A stretch of DNA of 64,000 nt, taken from positions 1 through 64,000 of the forward strand of contig NZ_POQT01000001.1 in the NCBI RefSeq assembly GCF_002938435.1, written 5' to 3'. Within the stretch, counting starts at the first letter, position 1. Every line of letters begins with the position of its first letter. Positions 18,291 through 32,476 of the stretch are shown one piece after another. Both the position numbers and the translations under genes were made by a program. The stretch comes from Blastococcus saxobsidens (GTDB taxonomy: Bacteria > Actinomycetota > Actinomycetes > Mycobacteriales > Geodermatophilaceae). Under the pieces are notes generated by a model, which had not been told where the DNA came from, ran no database searches, and saw only the letters and a list, made by a program, of their open reading frames with translations.

Positions 18291-19579
18291 CCCCACCGCA
18301 GACCGTCCGCTCGGCCACCCGGCGGCTGGTCGGCCTCACCGCCCTGCGCTGGCTGCCGGTCGGGCTGACCACCCCGGTCACCGTCCTGCTCGCCCAGGCC
18401 CGCGGGCTGTCGCTGGCCGAGATCGGCCTGCTGTTCACGCTGCACGGTGTCGTCGTCGTCGCCCTGGAGCTGCCCACCGGCGGGCTGGCCGACGTCCTGG
18501 GCCGGCGCCCGGTGCTGCTCGCCGGGGCGGCGCTGCACCTCGCCTCCTGCGTGCTGTTCGCCGTGGCGACGAGCCTGCCCGGGTTCGTGCTGGCGGTCCT
18601 CGCGCTGGGGCTGGGCCGCACCCTCGACTCCGGACCGCTGGAGGCCTGGTACGTCGACAGCGTCCACCGCATCGACCCGGGCGCCGACGTCGCCCCCGGG
18701 CTCGCCCGCCACTCCGCGGCCGACGGTGGCGGGCTCGCGATCGGTGCCGTCGCGGGCGGCCTGCTCCCCGGCCTGCTCGGCGGGTCCACCGGCGCCGCGC
18801 TCGCCCTGCCGTTCGCCGTCGCCGCCGTCCTCGACCTGCTCTACGTGGGCTTCGTGCTCCGCCTGCTCACCGAGGACCGGCCGCCCCGCGAGGGCAGCGT
18901 CCGGACGGCGCTGGCCGCCGGCGCCGGGACGGTGCCGGGGACGGTCGCCGGGGCGTTGCGGCTGTCGGTCACCGACGGGCCGCTGCGGCTGGTCCTGCTG
19001 ATCACCGCCGCCGGCGGTGTGGGGCTGGTCGGCTGCGAGCTGCTGGGACCGCTGCGCTTCGCCGAGCTCGCCGGCGGCCGGGACGACGGCGCCGCGGTCT
19101 ACGGGACGGTGCTGGCGATCTCGTTCGCGGCGGCCGCGGTCGGCGCGATGGCCACCCCGGCGATGCGCCGGGTGTTCGGCGGCTCGACCCGCGTCACCTG
19201 TGCCGTGCTGGCGCTGCTCGGCGCCGCGGCGCTCGCGCTGTTCTCCGGCCCCGACCTGCTCGTCGTGGCCGCGGTCGGGTTCGCGCTGTACTACGTGTCG
19301 CACGGCGCCACCTGGCCGCTGACCAGCGCGGTCCTGCACGACCGGGTCACCGCGGCACACCGGGCCACGGCGGTCTCCGCGATGTCGCTGTCGATGGCCC
19401 TCGGCGGGATCCTCGGCAACCTCGCCGTCCCGGTCGTGGTGCGCCTGATCGGGCAGGACGGCGCCTTCCTCGCCATCGCCGGGGTGGTCCTGCTCAGCGG
19501 GCTCGCCTGCCTCCGACTGCCCCGCACCGTCCGGGCGGAACCGGTGACAACCGACGGCACCGAGCTGAACGTGGTCTGA
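18287..19579 (+). CDS. MFS transporter
   Basis: A major facilitator superfamily protein (430 aa) with about 12 hydrophobic segments. The A-loop is GGLADVLGRRPVLLAG after helix 2. The repeated half is less marked. It starts with GTG inside the regulator stop (GTGA at 18287-18290). The arrangement with an ArsR-like regulator suggests an efflux pump for a small toxic compound or drug. The substrate cannot be read from the sequence. Confidence 0.87.
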   Translation: MTPPQTVRSATRRLVGLTALRWLPVGLTTPVTVLLAQARGLSLAEIGLLFTLHGVVVVALELPTGGLADVLGRRPVLLAGAALHLASCVLFAVATSLPGFVLAVLALGLGRTLDSGPLEAWYVDSVHRIDPGADVAPGLARHSAADGGGLAIGAVAGGLLPGLLGGSTGAALALPFAVAAVLDLLYVGFVLRLLTEDRPPREGSVRTALAAGAGTVPGTVAGALRLSVTDGPLRLVLLITAAGGVGLVGCELLGPLRFAELAGGRDDGAAVYGTVLAISFAAAAVGAMATPAMRRVFGGSTRVTCAVLALLGAAALALFSGPDLLVVAAVGFALYYVSHGATWPLTSAVLHDRVTAAHRATAVSAMSLSMALGGILGNLAVPVVVRLIGQDGAFLAIAGVVLLSGLACLRLPRTVRAEPVTTDGTELNVV

Positions 19580-19620
19580 CCTCGGAAGCTCCCCGCGGGT
19601 GGCCGCCGCCGGGCGGCGCG

Positions 19621-19626
19621 GATACT
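19621..19626 (+). promoter_or_regulatory. Candidate -10 box (GATACT) for the ABC-F gene, probably leaderless
   Basis: GATACT lies 7 bases before the ATG at 19634 and no Shine-Dalgarno sequence is present. Confidence 0.3.
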
Positions 19627-19633
19627 GGTGGTG

Positions 19634-21454
<1,821 letters not shown>

Positions 21455-21485
21455 GCCGCCCGCTCGTCCTCCCTCACCGTGCGGG

Positions 21486-21517
21486 GTCCTCCCTCACCGT
21501 CGACCGCGAGGGAGGAC
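21486..21517 (+). terminator. Hairpin terminator after the ABC-F gene
   Basis: GTCCTCCCTC and GAGGGAGGAC form a perfect 10-bp stem with a 12-base loop, 31 bases after the stop. The 5' arm is also present as a direct repeat at 21466-21480. A second small inverted repeat, GATCAGG/CCTGATC, follows at 21525-21541. Confidence 0.65.
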
Positions 21518-21652
21518 GCCTGACGATCAGGTCCCCTGATCATCGGCGAGGGGGCCGGTCGGTGGTGTCCCAGGTAATCTGCAGGAAGCGCCCGCCGCTC
21601 GTCCCCGGACGTCTGTGGTCGTCCCCGAGCCCATCGAGACTCCCGGAGACCT

Positions 21653-24534
21653 GTGCTCGCACTCCTGCTCCTCCACCTGGTGGCCGCCGTCCTGGCGCCG
21701 GTCCTCGTGCGGTGGTGGGGTCGGGACGCCTTCCTCGCGCTGGCGCTCGTGCCGGCGGCCTCGTTCGTCTGGGTCCTGACCCGGCTGACGGGCGTGACCG
21801 GGGGCGGTGAGGTCACCGAGACGGTGCCGTGGGTGCCGGCGCTGGACCTCGCCCTCACCCTGCGGCTGGATTCCCTGGCGCTCGTCTTCGCGCTGCTGGT
21901 CACCGGGGTCGGCGCGCTCGTCCTGCTGTACTGCGCGCGCTACTTCGAGCCCGACGACGAGGGGACCGGCCGGTTCGCCGGCTCCCTGACCGCGTTCGCC
22001 GGCTCCATGCTCGGCCTCGTCCTCGCCGACGACCTGCTGCTCCTCTACGTCTTCTGGGAGCTCACGACCGTCTTCTCGTTCCTGCTCATCGGCGGGGCGG
22101 GGACCAAGCTGACGGCCCGTCGCGCGGCCAGCCAGGCGCTGATCCTCACCACGGCCGGCGGGCTGGCGATGCTGATCGGGCTGATCATGCTGGGGGAGAC
22201 CAGCGGCAGCTACCTGCTGTCGGAGGTCGTCGCCGATCCGGGCAGCGGCCCGCTGCTCGTCGCCGGCACGATGCTCGTCCTGGCCGGAGCGGTCACCAAG
22301 TCGGCGATGGTCCCGTTCCACTTCTGGCTCCCGGCCGCGATGGAGGCCCCCACCCCGGTCAGCGCCTACCTGCACGCCGCGGCCATGGTCAAGGCCGGCA
22401 TCTACCTGGTGGCCCGGCTGGCCCCCGGGTTCGCCGAGGTGCCGGGCTGGCGCCCGGTGGTGCTGGGGCTGGGGCTGGCCACGATGCTGGCCGGCGGCTA
22501 CCGGGCGCTGCGCCAGAACGACCTGAAGCTGCTCCTGGCGTTCGGCACGGTGAGCCAGCTGGGCTTCCTGATGGTCCTGGTCGGGGGCGGCACCCGGGAG
22601 CTGGCCGCCGCCGGGCTGGCGATGACGCTCGCGCACGGGCTGTTCAAGTCCACGCTGTTCCTCACCGTCGGCGTCGTCGACCACGCCACCGGCGTCCGCG
22701 ACCTGCGCCGGCTCTCGGGGCTCGGTCGGCGGCTGCCGGTGCTGGCGGGGATCGGCACGCTCGCCGCGGCCTCCATGGCCGGCCTGCCCCCGCTGCTGGG
22801 TTTCGTGGGCAAGGAGGCGGCGTTCACCGCGCTGTGGGACGGCGGCCTGCCCGACCGCACCGCCGCCGTCGTCGTCCTCGTCGGGCTGGTGCTGGGCTCG
22901 GTGCTCACCGCCGGCTACACCGCGCGGTTCGTCTGGGGCGCCTTCGCGCGCAAGCCCGACCTGCCGGCGGACGAGCCCACCGAGCTCATCCACCCGCCCT
23001 CGGCCCTGTTCTTGGCCGCGCCGGGCGTGCTGGCGCTCACCGGCCTCCTCGCCGGGCCGTTCAGCCCGCTGCTGGAGCCGCTGGTCGCGGAGTACGCCGA
23101 CACGATGCCCCTGGTGGCGGACGAGGCGGAGAAGCTGGCGCTCTGGCACGGCCTCCAGCCGGCCCTGCTGCTCTCGGCGGTCACCGTCGTCGGGGGTGCG
23201 CTGCTGTTCCTCGCGCGGGCCCCGGTCTTCGGGCTGCAGCGCCGGTTCGCCGTCGGCGCCTCGGCCGACGAGGGCTACTGGAACACCCTGCAGGCGCTGG
23301 ACCGGCTCGCCGTGCTCGTCACGGGGACGACGCAGCGCGGCTCGCTGCCGGCCTACCTGGGCACGATCCTCGTCGTCGTGCTGGCCCTGCCCGGGGCGGT
23401 GCTGCTGTTCCGTGCGCCGTGGCCGGGGGAGTGGCGCGCCTGGGACACACCCGTGCAGGCCCTGGTCGGGGTCGTTGTGGTCGGCGCCGCGCTCCTCGCG
23501 CTGCGGATCCGGCAGCGGCTGTCCGCCGTCCTCGTCGTCGGCGTCACCGGGTACGGGCTCGCCGTGCTGTTCGCGCTCCAGGGCGCGCCCGACCTGGCGC
23601 TCACGCAGTTCCTGGTCGAGACGCTGACCCTGGTCGTCTTCGTGCTGGTGCTGCGCAAGCTGCCCAAGGACATCACCGAGCGGCACCGCCCGCGGGAGCG
23701 CGTCGGCCGCGGGGTCATCGCCGTCGCCGTCGGGGCGCTGATGGCCGGCGCCGGTGCCGTGGCGTTGACCGCCCGCACCGCGACGCCGGTGTCCGTGGCC
23801 CACCCGGACGCGGCCTACGACTTCGGCGGCGGGCAGAACGTGGTCAACGTGACCCTGGTCGACATCCGGGCCTGGGACACCCTCGGCGAGGTGGCGCTGC
23901 TCGTCGTCGCCGCCACCGGCGTCGCGAGCCTGGTGTTCCTCCGGCGGCGGACCGGCGCCGTCGACCGGCTGGACCCCGTGCAGCTGGCCCGGCAGGAGCG
24001 CAGTTCCCGGCGGGCCCCCCGCGGGAAGTGGCTGGCGGCCACGGCGGCCCTCGCGCCCGAGCGGCGCTCGGTGATCCTCGAGGTCATCACCAGGATCCTG
24101 TTCCACACGATCCTGGTGTTCGCGGTCTTCCTGCTCTTCAGCGGGCACAACGAGCCCGGGGGCGGGTTCGCCGGTGGCCTCGTCGCGGGCTTGGCGCTCG
24201 TGCTGCGCTACCTCGCCGGCGGACGCTACGAGCTCGGCGAGGCCGCGCCGGTCGACCCCGGCCTCCTGCTCGGGCTCGGCCTGCTGTTCGCCGGCGCGAC
24301 CGGTGTCGTCGGGCTGACGCTCGGTGCGCAGGTGCTGCAGACGGCGATCCTGGAGACCACGCTGCCGGTGCTCGGCGACGTCAAGCTCGTCACCTCGCTG
24401 TTCTTCGACATCGGCGTCTTCCTGATCGTCGTCGGGCTGGTGCTGGACATCCTGCGCAGCCTCGGCGCTGAGCTGGACCGCGAGGCCGACGAGGACGACC
24501 CGATCGACGTCCAGCCCGGAGAGGTGATCCTCCG

Positions 24535-24538
<4 letters not shown>
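21653..24538 (+). CDS. mrpA: Na+/H+ antiporter subunit A with fused subunit B domain
   Basis: The large Mrp (MnhA) subunit, 961 aa, related to NuoL of complex I. About 20 membrane segments are expected, including the antiporter core with the conserved Lys-containing helices (TKSAMVPFHFWLP). From about residue 820 (VILEVITRILFHTILVFAVF, then GHNEPGGGFAGGLV) the protein contains the MnhB domain, so A and B are fused as in many actinobacteria. The GTG at 21653 has GGAG just upstream. It heads a tightly overlapping operon to 28151. The complex exports Na+ and maintains pH and salt tolerance. Confidence 0.93.
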
Positions 24539-25058
<520 letters not shown>

Positions 25059-25062
<4 letters not shown>

Positions 25063-26798
25063 TCCGGGTGCTCACCCCGCTGCCGGTGCTGCTGCCGCTG
25101 CTCGGGGCGGCGGCGGCGCTGCTGGTCGGCGGCCGGCACCCGCGCATCCAGCGCACGCTGAGCGTCCTCGTGCTGAGCGCGGTGCTCACCGTGTCGGTCG
25201 TGCTGCTGGTGCTCGCCGACGCCGACGGCGCCGACGCGATCTCCGTCGGCGGGTGGCCGGTGCCGCTGGGCGTCGTCCTGGTGGTCGACCGGCTGTCGGC
25301 GCTGATGCTGGTGGTCGCCGCGACGGTGGCGCTGGGGGTCCTCGTCTTCGCGGTCGGCCAGGGTGCCGCCGACGGTGACGAGGAGACGCCGATCTCGATC
25401 TTCCACCCGACGTTCCTGGTACTGATCGCCGGCGTGGCCAACGCCTTCCTGGCCGGTGACCTGTTCAACCTCTACGTCGGCTTCGAGATCCTGCTGACCG
25501 CCAGCTACGTGCTCCTGACGCTGGGGGGCTCGGCAGCGCGCATCCGCGCCGGCATCACCTACATCATCGTGAGCCTGCTCAGCTCCATCCTCTTCCTCGC
25601 CGCGATCGGCCTGGTCTACGCGGCCACGGGCACGGTGAACATGGCCCAGCTGGCCGGGCGGCTCGCGGAGCTGCCCGAGGGGACGCAGCTGCTCCTGCAG
25701 TCGATGCTGCTGATCGCCTTCTCGATCAAGGCGGCGGTCTTCCCGCTGTCGGCCTGGCTGCCGGACAGCTATCCCACCGCCCCGGCGCCGGTCACCGCCG
25801 TGTTCGCCGGCCTGCTGACCAAGGTCGGCGTCTACGCGATCATCCGCACGCAGACGCTGCTGTTCCCCGGTGGCGCGCTGGACCAGGTCCTCATGTGGGC
25901 CGCGCTGGCCACGATGGTCGTGGGCATCCTGGGGGCGGTGGCGCAGACCGACATCCGCCGGATCCTGTCGTTCACGCTGGTCAGCCACATCGGCTACATG
26001 GTCTTCGGCATCTCGCTGGCGTCCACGGCGGGCCTGGCCGGGGCGATCTTCTACGTCGTCCACCACATCGCGATCCAGACGACGCTGTTCCTCGTCGCGG
26101 GGCTGGTCGAGCGCCAGGGCGGCTCCACGGGCGTGGACCGGCTCGGCGGCCTCGCGACGGCCTCCCCGCTGCTCGCGATCCTCTACTTCGTCCCGGCGAT
26201 GAACCTGGCCGGCATCCCGCCGTTCTCCGGCTTCATCGGCAAGCTCGGCCTGCTGGAGGCGGGGATCGCCGACGGCGGCTGGCTGCCGCTGGTCCTCGTC
26301 GCCGGAGGTGCGGTGACGAGCCTCCTGACGCTGCTGGCGATCTCGCGGGTGTGGAGCCGTGCCTTCTGGCGCCCTCCGGCGCAGGCCCCGGAGGCCGACA
26401 CGTTCGACGCCGCCGCGGCCGACGCCGGCCCCGACCTGGCCCCCGGTCCGTTGCCGGACCCGGCGGACGAGGAGCAGCCCGCGGACGAGAAGGAAGCTGC
26501 CGGTCGGGGTGCCGGTACCCGCGCCGAGGCGCGCCGCGCGGCCTGGGAACGGCACACCGCGGTGGCGACGGCGACCACGCCGGTCACCGACGGCCTCGGT
26601 GAGGACGACGGCCGCGAGCGGCCGCTGCGCCCGCTGCCGCGGGTGATGGTCGCCTCGACCGCCGCGATGGTGGTCGTGACCGTCGGTCTCACCCTGGTGG
26701 CCGGCCCCCTGTACGGCATCGCCGAGCGGGCCGCCGCGGACCTCCGGGACCGCACCCCCTACGTCTCGGCCGTCTTCGGCGGGGAGGAGGTGCCGTGA
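25059..26798 (+). CDS. mrpD: Na+/H+ antiporter subunit D
   Basis: A second NuoL/M/N-like antiporter subunit (579 aa). The core from residue 1 to about 440 has about 14 helices and the proton-path segment FSIKAAVFPLSAWLPDSYPTAPAPV. A hydrophilic, acidic stretch of about 80 residues (about 450-530, rich in Asp, Glu, Ala and Arg) is inserted before the last membrane helix (VMVASTAAMVVVTVGLTLVAG), making it longer than typical MrpD at about 490-500 aa. It overlaps both neighbours by four bases. Confidence 0.93.
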
Positions 26799-27373
26799 GC
26801 GACGAGTCCACCCCCGAGTCCGGTCACCGGGTCCGCCACCAGATCCCGCTGCTGGTCTGGCTGGTGCTGGTCTGGAACCTGCTGTGGGGCACGTGGTCGT
26901 GGGCGAACCTGCTCGGCGGCGTCGCCGTGGCGCTCGCGGTGACCTGGCTGCTCCCGCTGCCGCCGGTGGTCGGGGGCTCCCGGGTGCGCCCCCTGCCGAC
27001 GTTGTTCTTCCTCGGCTACTTCCTGGTCGACCTGATCCGATCCGGTGCCCTGGTGGCCTGGCAGACGATCCGCCCGCGCGGCATCGACCGGAGCGCGATC
27101 ATCACCGTGCAGCTGCGCACCGACTCCGATCTGCTGCTCACCGTCCTGACCGAGTCGCTGACGCTCGTGCCCGGGTCGATGGTGATCGACCTCGACCGCG
27201 AGCGGCGCACGCTCGCGCTGCACGTCCTGCACGTGCGCGACGACGCCGACGTCGAGGCGCAGCGGACCGCGGTGCTGGCCCAGGAGGAGCGGGTGGTGCG
27301 CGCGTTCGGCTCCCCGGAGGCGGTCGCGGCGCTCGGCGGGGCCGAGGCGGGGACGGGAAGGGATGCGCGGTGA
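26795..27373 (+). CDS. mrpE: Na+/H+ antiporter subunit E
   Basis: MnhE family (192 aa), a small membrane protein needed for Mrp complex activity. The N-terminal membrane segments include LVWLVLVWNLLWGTWSWANLLGG, and the family motif region SLTLVPGSMVIDLD is present in the cytoplasmic part. GTG start in the mrpD stop; stop overlaps mrpF. Confidence 0.92.
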   Translation: MSDESTPESGHRVRHQIPLLVWLVLVWNLLWGTWSWANLLGGVAVALAVTWLLPLPPVVGGSRVRPLPTLFFLGYFLVDLIRSGALVAWQTIRPRGIDRSAIITVQLRTDSDLLLTVLTESLTLVPGSMVIDLDRERRTLALHVLHVRDDADVEAQRTAVLAQEERVVRAFGSPEAVAALGGAEAGTGRDAR

Positions 27374-27711
27374 CCGTCGTCTACTGGATCGCCTACGGCC
27401 TGCTCGGGATCGGGGCGCTGCTGGCCCTCATCCGGCTGGGCATGGGTCCTTCGCTGCTGGACCGGGTCGTGGCGACCGACACGCTCCTGGTCATCATCGC
27501 CGCGGGGCTCGCCGTCCACGCAGGGCTGGAGCGGGACCCGACCGTCGTCCCGGTCCTGGTCGTGGTCTCGCTGCTCGCCTTCGTCGGATCGGTGTCGGTG
27601 GCCCGCTACGTCGGCGGCATGCTCATCTCGTCCGCCGACGACGGGTCGGACGTCGGACTGCCGGTGGCGGCCGAGGAGCAGTCGGCCCGGGCCACGGAGG
27701 AAAGCCGGTGA
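27370..27711 (+). CDS. mrpF: Na+/H+ antiporter subunit F
   Basis: MnhF family (113 aa), three membrane helices with the conserved segment GMGPSLLDRVVATDTLLVIIA in its two parts (GPSLLDRVVATDTL). The GTG start at 27370 lies in the mrpE stop. A short acidic tail follows the last helix. It overlaps mrpG by four bases. Confidence 0.92.
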   Translation: MTVVYWIAYGLLGIGALLALIRLGMGPSLLDRVVATDTLLVIIAAGLAVHAGLERDPTVVPVLVVVSLLAFVGSVSVARYVGGMLISSADDGSDVGLPVAAEEQSARATEESR

Positions 27712-28151
27712 ACGAGCTGGAGATGGCACGGGACGTCGTGGCCGTGGTCCTGCTGCTCCTGGGCGCGTTCCTGTGCCTCACCGCGGGGCTCGGGCTGCTG
27801 CGCTTCCCCGACGTGCTCACCCGGATGCACGCCGGGACCAAGCCGCAGGTGCTCGGCGTGCTGCTGGTCATGGTGGGCGCGGCCATCCGGCTGCAGGGGT
27901 GGTCGGCCACCTGGATGCTGCTGCTGGTCGCCGCGTTCCAGCTGCTCACCGCGCCGGTGAGCGCGCACATGATCAGCCGGGTGGCCTACCGCCGTCGGCA
28001 CGTGCGTCGCGACCGGATGCTGGTCGACGAGCTGACCACCGGCGGCGCCGTGCGCGACCGCGTCTACCAGGGCGACGAGCCGGCGGACGCGCCTCCGGAG
28101 CAGCCCGGCACGGCCCTGGAGGAGAGCCGGCGGCGGGACGGGGCGCGCTGA
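27708..28151 (+). CDS. mrpG: Na+/H+ antiporter subunit G
   Basis: MnhG family (147 aa), three membrane helices and the diagnostic segment GLGLLRFPDVLTRMHAGTKPQ. The C-terminal cytoplasmic part (about residues 95-147) is longer than in Bacillus. GTG start in the mrpF stop. It is the last gene of the Mrp operon; its 3' end forms half of a strong terminator hairpin shared with convergent leuA. Confidence 0.92.
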   Translation: MNELEMARDVVAVVLLLLGAFLCLTAGLGLLRFPDVLTRMHAGTKPQVLGVLLVMVGAAIRLQGWSATWMLLLVAAFQLLTAPVSAHMISRVAYRRRHVRRDRMLVDELTTGGAVRDRVYQGDEPADAPPEQPGTALEESRRRDGAR

Positions 28152-28170
28152 GCTCGCGCGCCCCGTCCCG
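28134..28170. terminator. Bidirectional hairpin terminator between mrpG and leuA
   Basis: A perfect 14-bp GC-only-plus-AT stem (CGGGACGGGGCGCG with CGCGCCCCGTCCCG) and a 9-base loop, overlapping the last codons of mrpG and ending 8 bases before the leuA stop. Confidence 0.8.
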
Positions 28171-28178
28171 CCTGCGGA

Positions 28179-30014
<1,836 letters not shown>

Positions 30015-30071
30015 CTAGGAGAGGGCCTCGCCGCGGCGGGTAAGCAGGAGGCTGCCGCGCACGTCGTCCAC
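30015..30071 (-). CDS. Candidate leader peptide for leuA attenuation
   Basis: A short frame of 18 codons (GTG at 30071, or 15 codons from GTG at 30062) reads ...GSLLLTRRGEALS and stops 102 bases before leuA. It holds three consecutive Leu codons, one of them CTT, which is rare in this genome. A TACCGT box at 30075-30070 would start RNA about at the second GTG. A hairpin (29957-29935 on this strand, 9 bp with one G.U) lies just before the leuA ribosome-binding site. The remaining gap up to 30295 shows no other gene. Leucine-dependent attenuation is an inference. Confidence 0.35.
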   Translation of the reverse strand: MDDVRGSLLLTRRGEALS

Positions 30072-30295
30072 GGTAGCAGCGGCTCGGCCCACGTCGCAGC
30101 GACACGGGCGGTCGGCGGTGTGGAACGGCGGCGTGCCGCCGCAGTCCTCCGTGCATCCCCGCGGGCGCCTGCAGACGACATCCCGATGGCGCGCCCCCGG
30201 CAGCCGGCGGCTCTCTCGCGTTGCGCGCGAGGGGACGGCGCGCCAGAGTGTGACGCGCACCATACATGCGGGATGAGCGTCCAGAGGGGGGCGTC

Positions 30296-31066
30296 ATGTC
30301 GGGCTCGCTGGGGCGGCGTTGTGCCGCGGAACTGGTCGGTACGGCACTGCTCGTGGTGTTCGGTCCGGGGTCGGTCGTGGCGGCTCTGACCGTCGGCGGC
30401 GGAGAGCTCGACTACGCGGGCCTCGGGATGATCGCGCTCTCCTTCGGGCTGGTGGTCGCGTTGGTCATCTACGCCTTCGGCAGCACGTCCGGGGCCCACA
30501 TCAACCCGGCGGTGACCGTCGTCCTCGCCGTGACCCGTCGCTTCCCCTGGACCGACGTGGGCCCCTACGTGGTGGCCCAGCTCCTGGGCGCGCTGGTGGG
30601 CGCGCTCCTGCTCGTGGGTGCCTTCGGCACCGGAGCGGTCGACCTCGGGAACATCGGCGGCGTCGCGTTCGGTGACGGCGTGGGGTACGGGCAGGCGATC
30701 CTCGCCGAGGCGCTGGCCACCTTCCTCCTCATGCTCACGATCATGGCGCTGGCCGTCGACCGCCGGGCGCCGGGTGGGTGGGCCGGCTGGCTCATCGGCC
30801 TCTCCGTCACCGGCCTCGTCCTGGTCTTCGCGCCCCTCACCGGCGCCGCCGTCAACCCGGCCCGGGCCCTGGGTCCCAACGCCGTGGCCGCGATCTTCGG
30901 CGGCGACGTCGCCTGGACCCAGTTCCCCGCCTATGTCGTCGGCTCCCTGCTGGGGGCGCTGGCCGCCGCGGTGCTCTACGAGGTCCTGGCCCGCCCGGGC
31001 GCGGCCGAGCCCGAGGAGCCCGAGGTCCAGGGGACCCAGGGGGAGGTCACCGGCTCCCGCGGTTGA
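30296..31066 (+). CDS. MIP family channel (aquaporin/glycerol facilitator type)
   Basis: A six-helix channel protein (256 aa) with both NPA boxes: HINPAVT at about residue 67 and VNPARAL at about residue 186. These half-helices form the selectivity pore. ATG at 30296 with a GAGGGGGG stretch upstream; an earlier ATG at 30266 adds 10 residues. Whether water or small solutes such as glycerol pass cannot be decided without the full filter residues. It is divergent from leuA and precedes a formaldehyde dehydrogenase gene on the same strand, 151 bases away. Confidence 0.88.
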   Translation: MSGSLGRRCAAELVGTALLVVFGPGSVVAALTVGGGELDYAGLGMIALSFGLVVALVIYAFGSTSGAHINPAVTVVLAVTRRFPWTDVGPYVVAQLLGALVGALLLVGAFGTGAVDLGNIGGVAFGDGVGYGQAILAEALATFLLMLTIMALAVDRRAPGGWAGWLIGLSVTGLVLVFAPLTGAAVNPARALGPNAVAAIFGGDVAWTQFPAYVVGSLLGALAAAVLYEVLARPGAAEPEEPEVQGTQGEVTGSRG

Positions 31067-31217
31067 CCCACAAGCAGACCAGCCGCACGACCTGGGACGG
31101 CCCGGCCGGAGGAGGTGAGTCGGACACCGCACCCGGCGGTGTGGTCAGAAGCGTTGCACGGCGCGGATCGGGCCCCGGGCCCGTCGCGCACCCAGTCTCA
31201 TGGAGGGAAACGGACAC

Positions 31218-32432
31218 ATGGCAGGCAACAGAGGCGTCGCCTACATCGGGCCCGGCAAGGTCGAGGTGCAGGACATCCCCTATCCGAAGCTCGAGCTCCA
31301 GGACGGCCCCGGGGTGAACCCCGCGAACGTCGGGCGCAAGACCGAGCACGGGGTCATCCTCAAGGTGGTCACCAGCAACATCTGCGGTAGCGACCAGCAC
31401 ATGGTCCGCGGTCGGACGACGGCTCCGGAGAACCTCGTCCTCGGGCACGAGATCACCGGCGAGGTCATCGAGTGCGGTCGCGACGTGGAGTTCATCAAGG
31501 AGGGCGACCTCGTCTCGGTGCCGTTCAACATCGCCTGCGGGCGCTGCCGCAACTGCAAGGAGGGCAAGACCGGCATCTGCCTCAACGTGAACCCGGCGAG
31601 GCCGGGGGCCGCCTACGGGTACGTGGACATGGGCGGCTGGGTCGGCGGCCAGGCGGACTACGTGATGGTCCCGTACGCCGACTGGAACCTGCTCAGGTTC
31701 CCCGACCGGGACCAGGCGATGGAGAAGATCCGCGACCTCACCATGCTGTCGGACATCTTCCCGACCGGGTTCCACGGTTGTGTCACGGCCGGGGTGAAGC
31801 CCGGCTCCACGGTGTACATCGCCGGTGCCGGACCTGTCGGCATCGCCGCCGCCGTCGGCGCCCAGCTGCTCGGCGCCGCCGTCGTCATCGTCGCGGACCT
31901 GGTCGAGTCCCGGCTGGCGCAGGCCCGGAGCATCGGGTGCGAGACCGTCGACGTCTCCCGAGGTGATCCCAAGGACCAGATCGAGCAGATCCTCGGTGTC
32001 CCCGAGGTGGACTGCGCGGTCGACGCGGTCGGCTTCGAGGCGCGTGGGCACGGGGAAGGGTCGGCGACGGAGGCGCCGGCGACCGTGCTCAACTCGCTGA
32101 TGGAGGTCACCGCGGCCGGCGGTGCGATCGGCATCCCGGGCCTGTACGTCACCGGGGACCCGGGTGGCATCGACGAGGCGGCGAAGATCGGGGCACTGTC
32201 ACTGAGCCTGGGCACCGGCTGGGCCAAGTCGCTGTCCTTCACCACCGGCCAGTGCCCGGTGATGAGGTACAACCGCGGCCTGATGATGGCGATCCTGCAC
32301 GACAGGGTGCAGATCGCGAAGGCGGTCAACGCGACGGTCGTCCCGTTGGACAAGGCTCCTGAGGGTTACGCGGACTTCGACAGCGGTGCAGCGAAGAAGT
32401 ACGTCCTCGACCCGCACGGCATGGTCGCCTGA
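31218..32432 (+). CDS. fdhA: Formaldehyde dehydrogenase, glutathione-independent
   Basis: A zinc-dependent medium-chain dehydrogenase (404 aa) that oxidises formaldehyde with NAD+ and tightly bound cofactor. NICGSDQHMVRG holds the catalytic zinc Cys and GHEITGEV the His; structural zinc cysteines are CGRCRNCKEGKTGIC. The Rossmann glycine motif is GAGPVG. The sequence start GNRGVAYIGPGKVEVQDIPYP is diagnostic of the Pseudomonas putida-type enzyme (about 398 aa). The ATG at 31218 is preferred over 31200 since GGAGG lies between them. Detoxification of formaldehyde from C1 or osmolyte breakdown is likely. Confidence 0.93.
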   Translation: MAGNRGVAYIGPGKVEVQDIPYPKLELQDGPGVNPANVGRKTEHGVILKVVTSNICGSDQHMVRGRTTAPENLVLGHEITGEVIECGRDVEFIKEGDLVSVPFNIACGRCRNCKEGKTGICLNVNPARPGAAYGYVDMGGWVGGQADYVMVPYADWNLLRFPDRDQAMEKIRDLTMLSDIFPTGFHGCVTAGVKPGSTVYIAGAGPVGIAAAVGAQLLGAAVVIVADLVESRLAQARSIGCETVDVSRGDPKDQIEQILGVPEVDCAVDAVGFEARGHGEGSATEAPATVLNSLMEVTAAGGAIGIPGLYVTGDPGGIDEAAKIGALSLSLGTGWAKSLSFTTGQCPVMRYNRGLMMAILHDRVQIAKAVNATVVPLDKAPEGYADFDSGAAKKYVLDPHGMVA

Positions 32433-32439
32433 GCGCGGT

Positions 32440-32467
32440 GGGGCGGCGGGCCTAGGCCCGTCGCCCC
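32440..32467. terminator. Bidirectional hairpin terminator after fdhA
   Basis: GGGGCGGCGGGC and GCCCGTCGCCCC pair over 12 positions (one G.U) around a CTAG loop, 8 bases after the fdhA stop and 10 before the convergent stop at 32477. Confidence 0.75.
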
Positions 32468-32476
32468 GTCAGCGGG

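Noticed and set aside
21466-21500. Direct repeat GTCCTCCCTCACCGT (two copies) as a possible attachment or insertion scar
   Set aside because: It overlaps a simple terminator hairpin and there is no integrase or transposase gene; a local duplication is enough to explain it.
21527-24148. Minus-strand reading frame of about 870 codons opposite mrpA
   Set aside because: Composition is dominated by Gln, Arg, Asp and Gly with no motif, and mrpA on the other strand is unambiguous.
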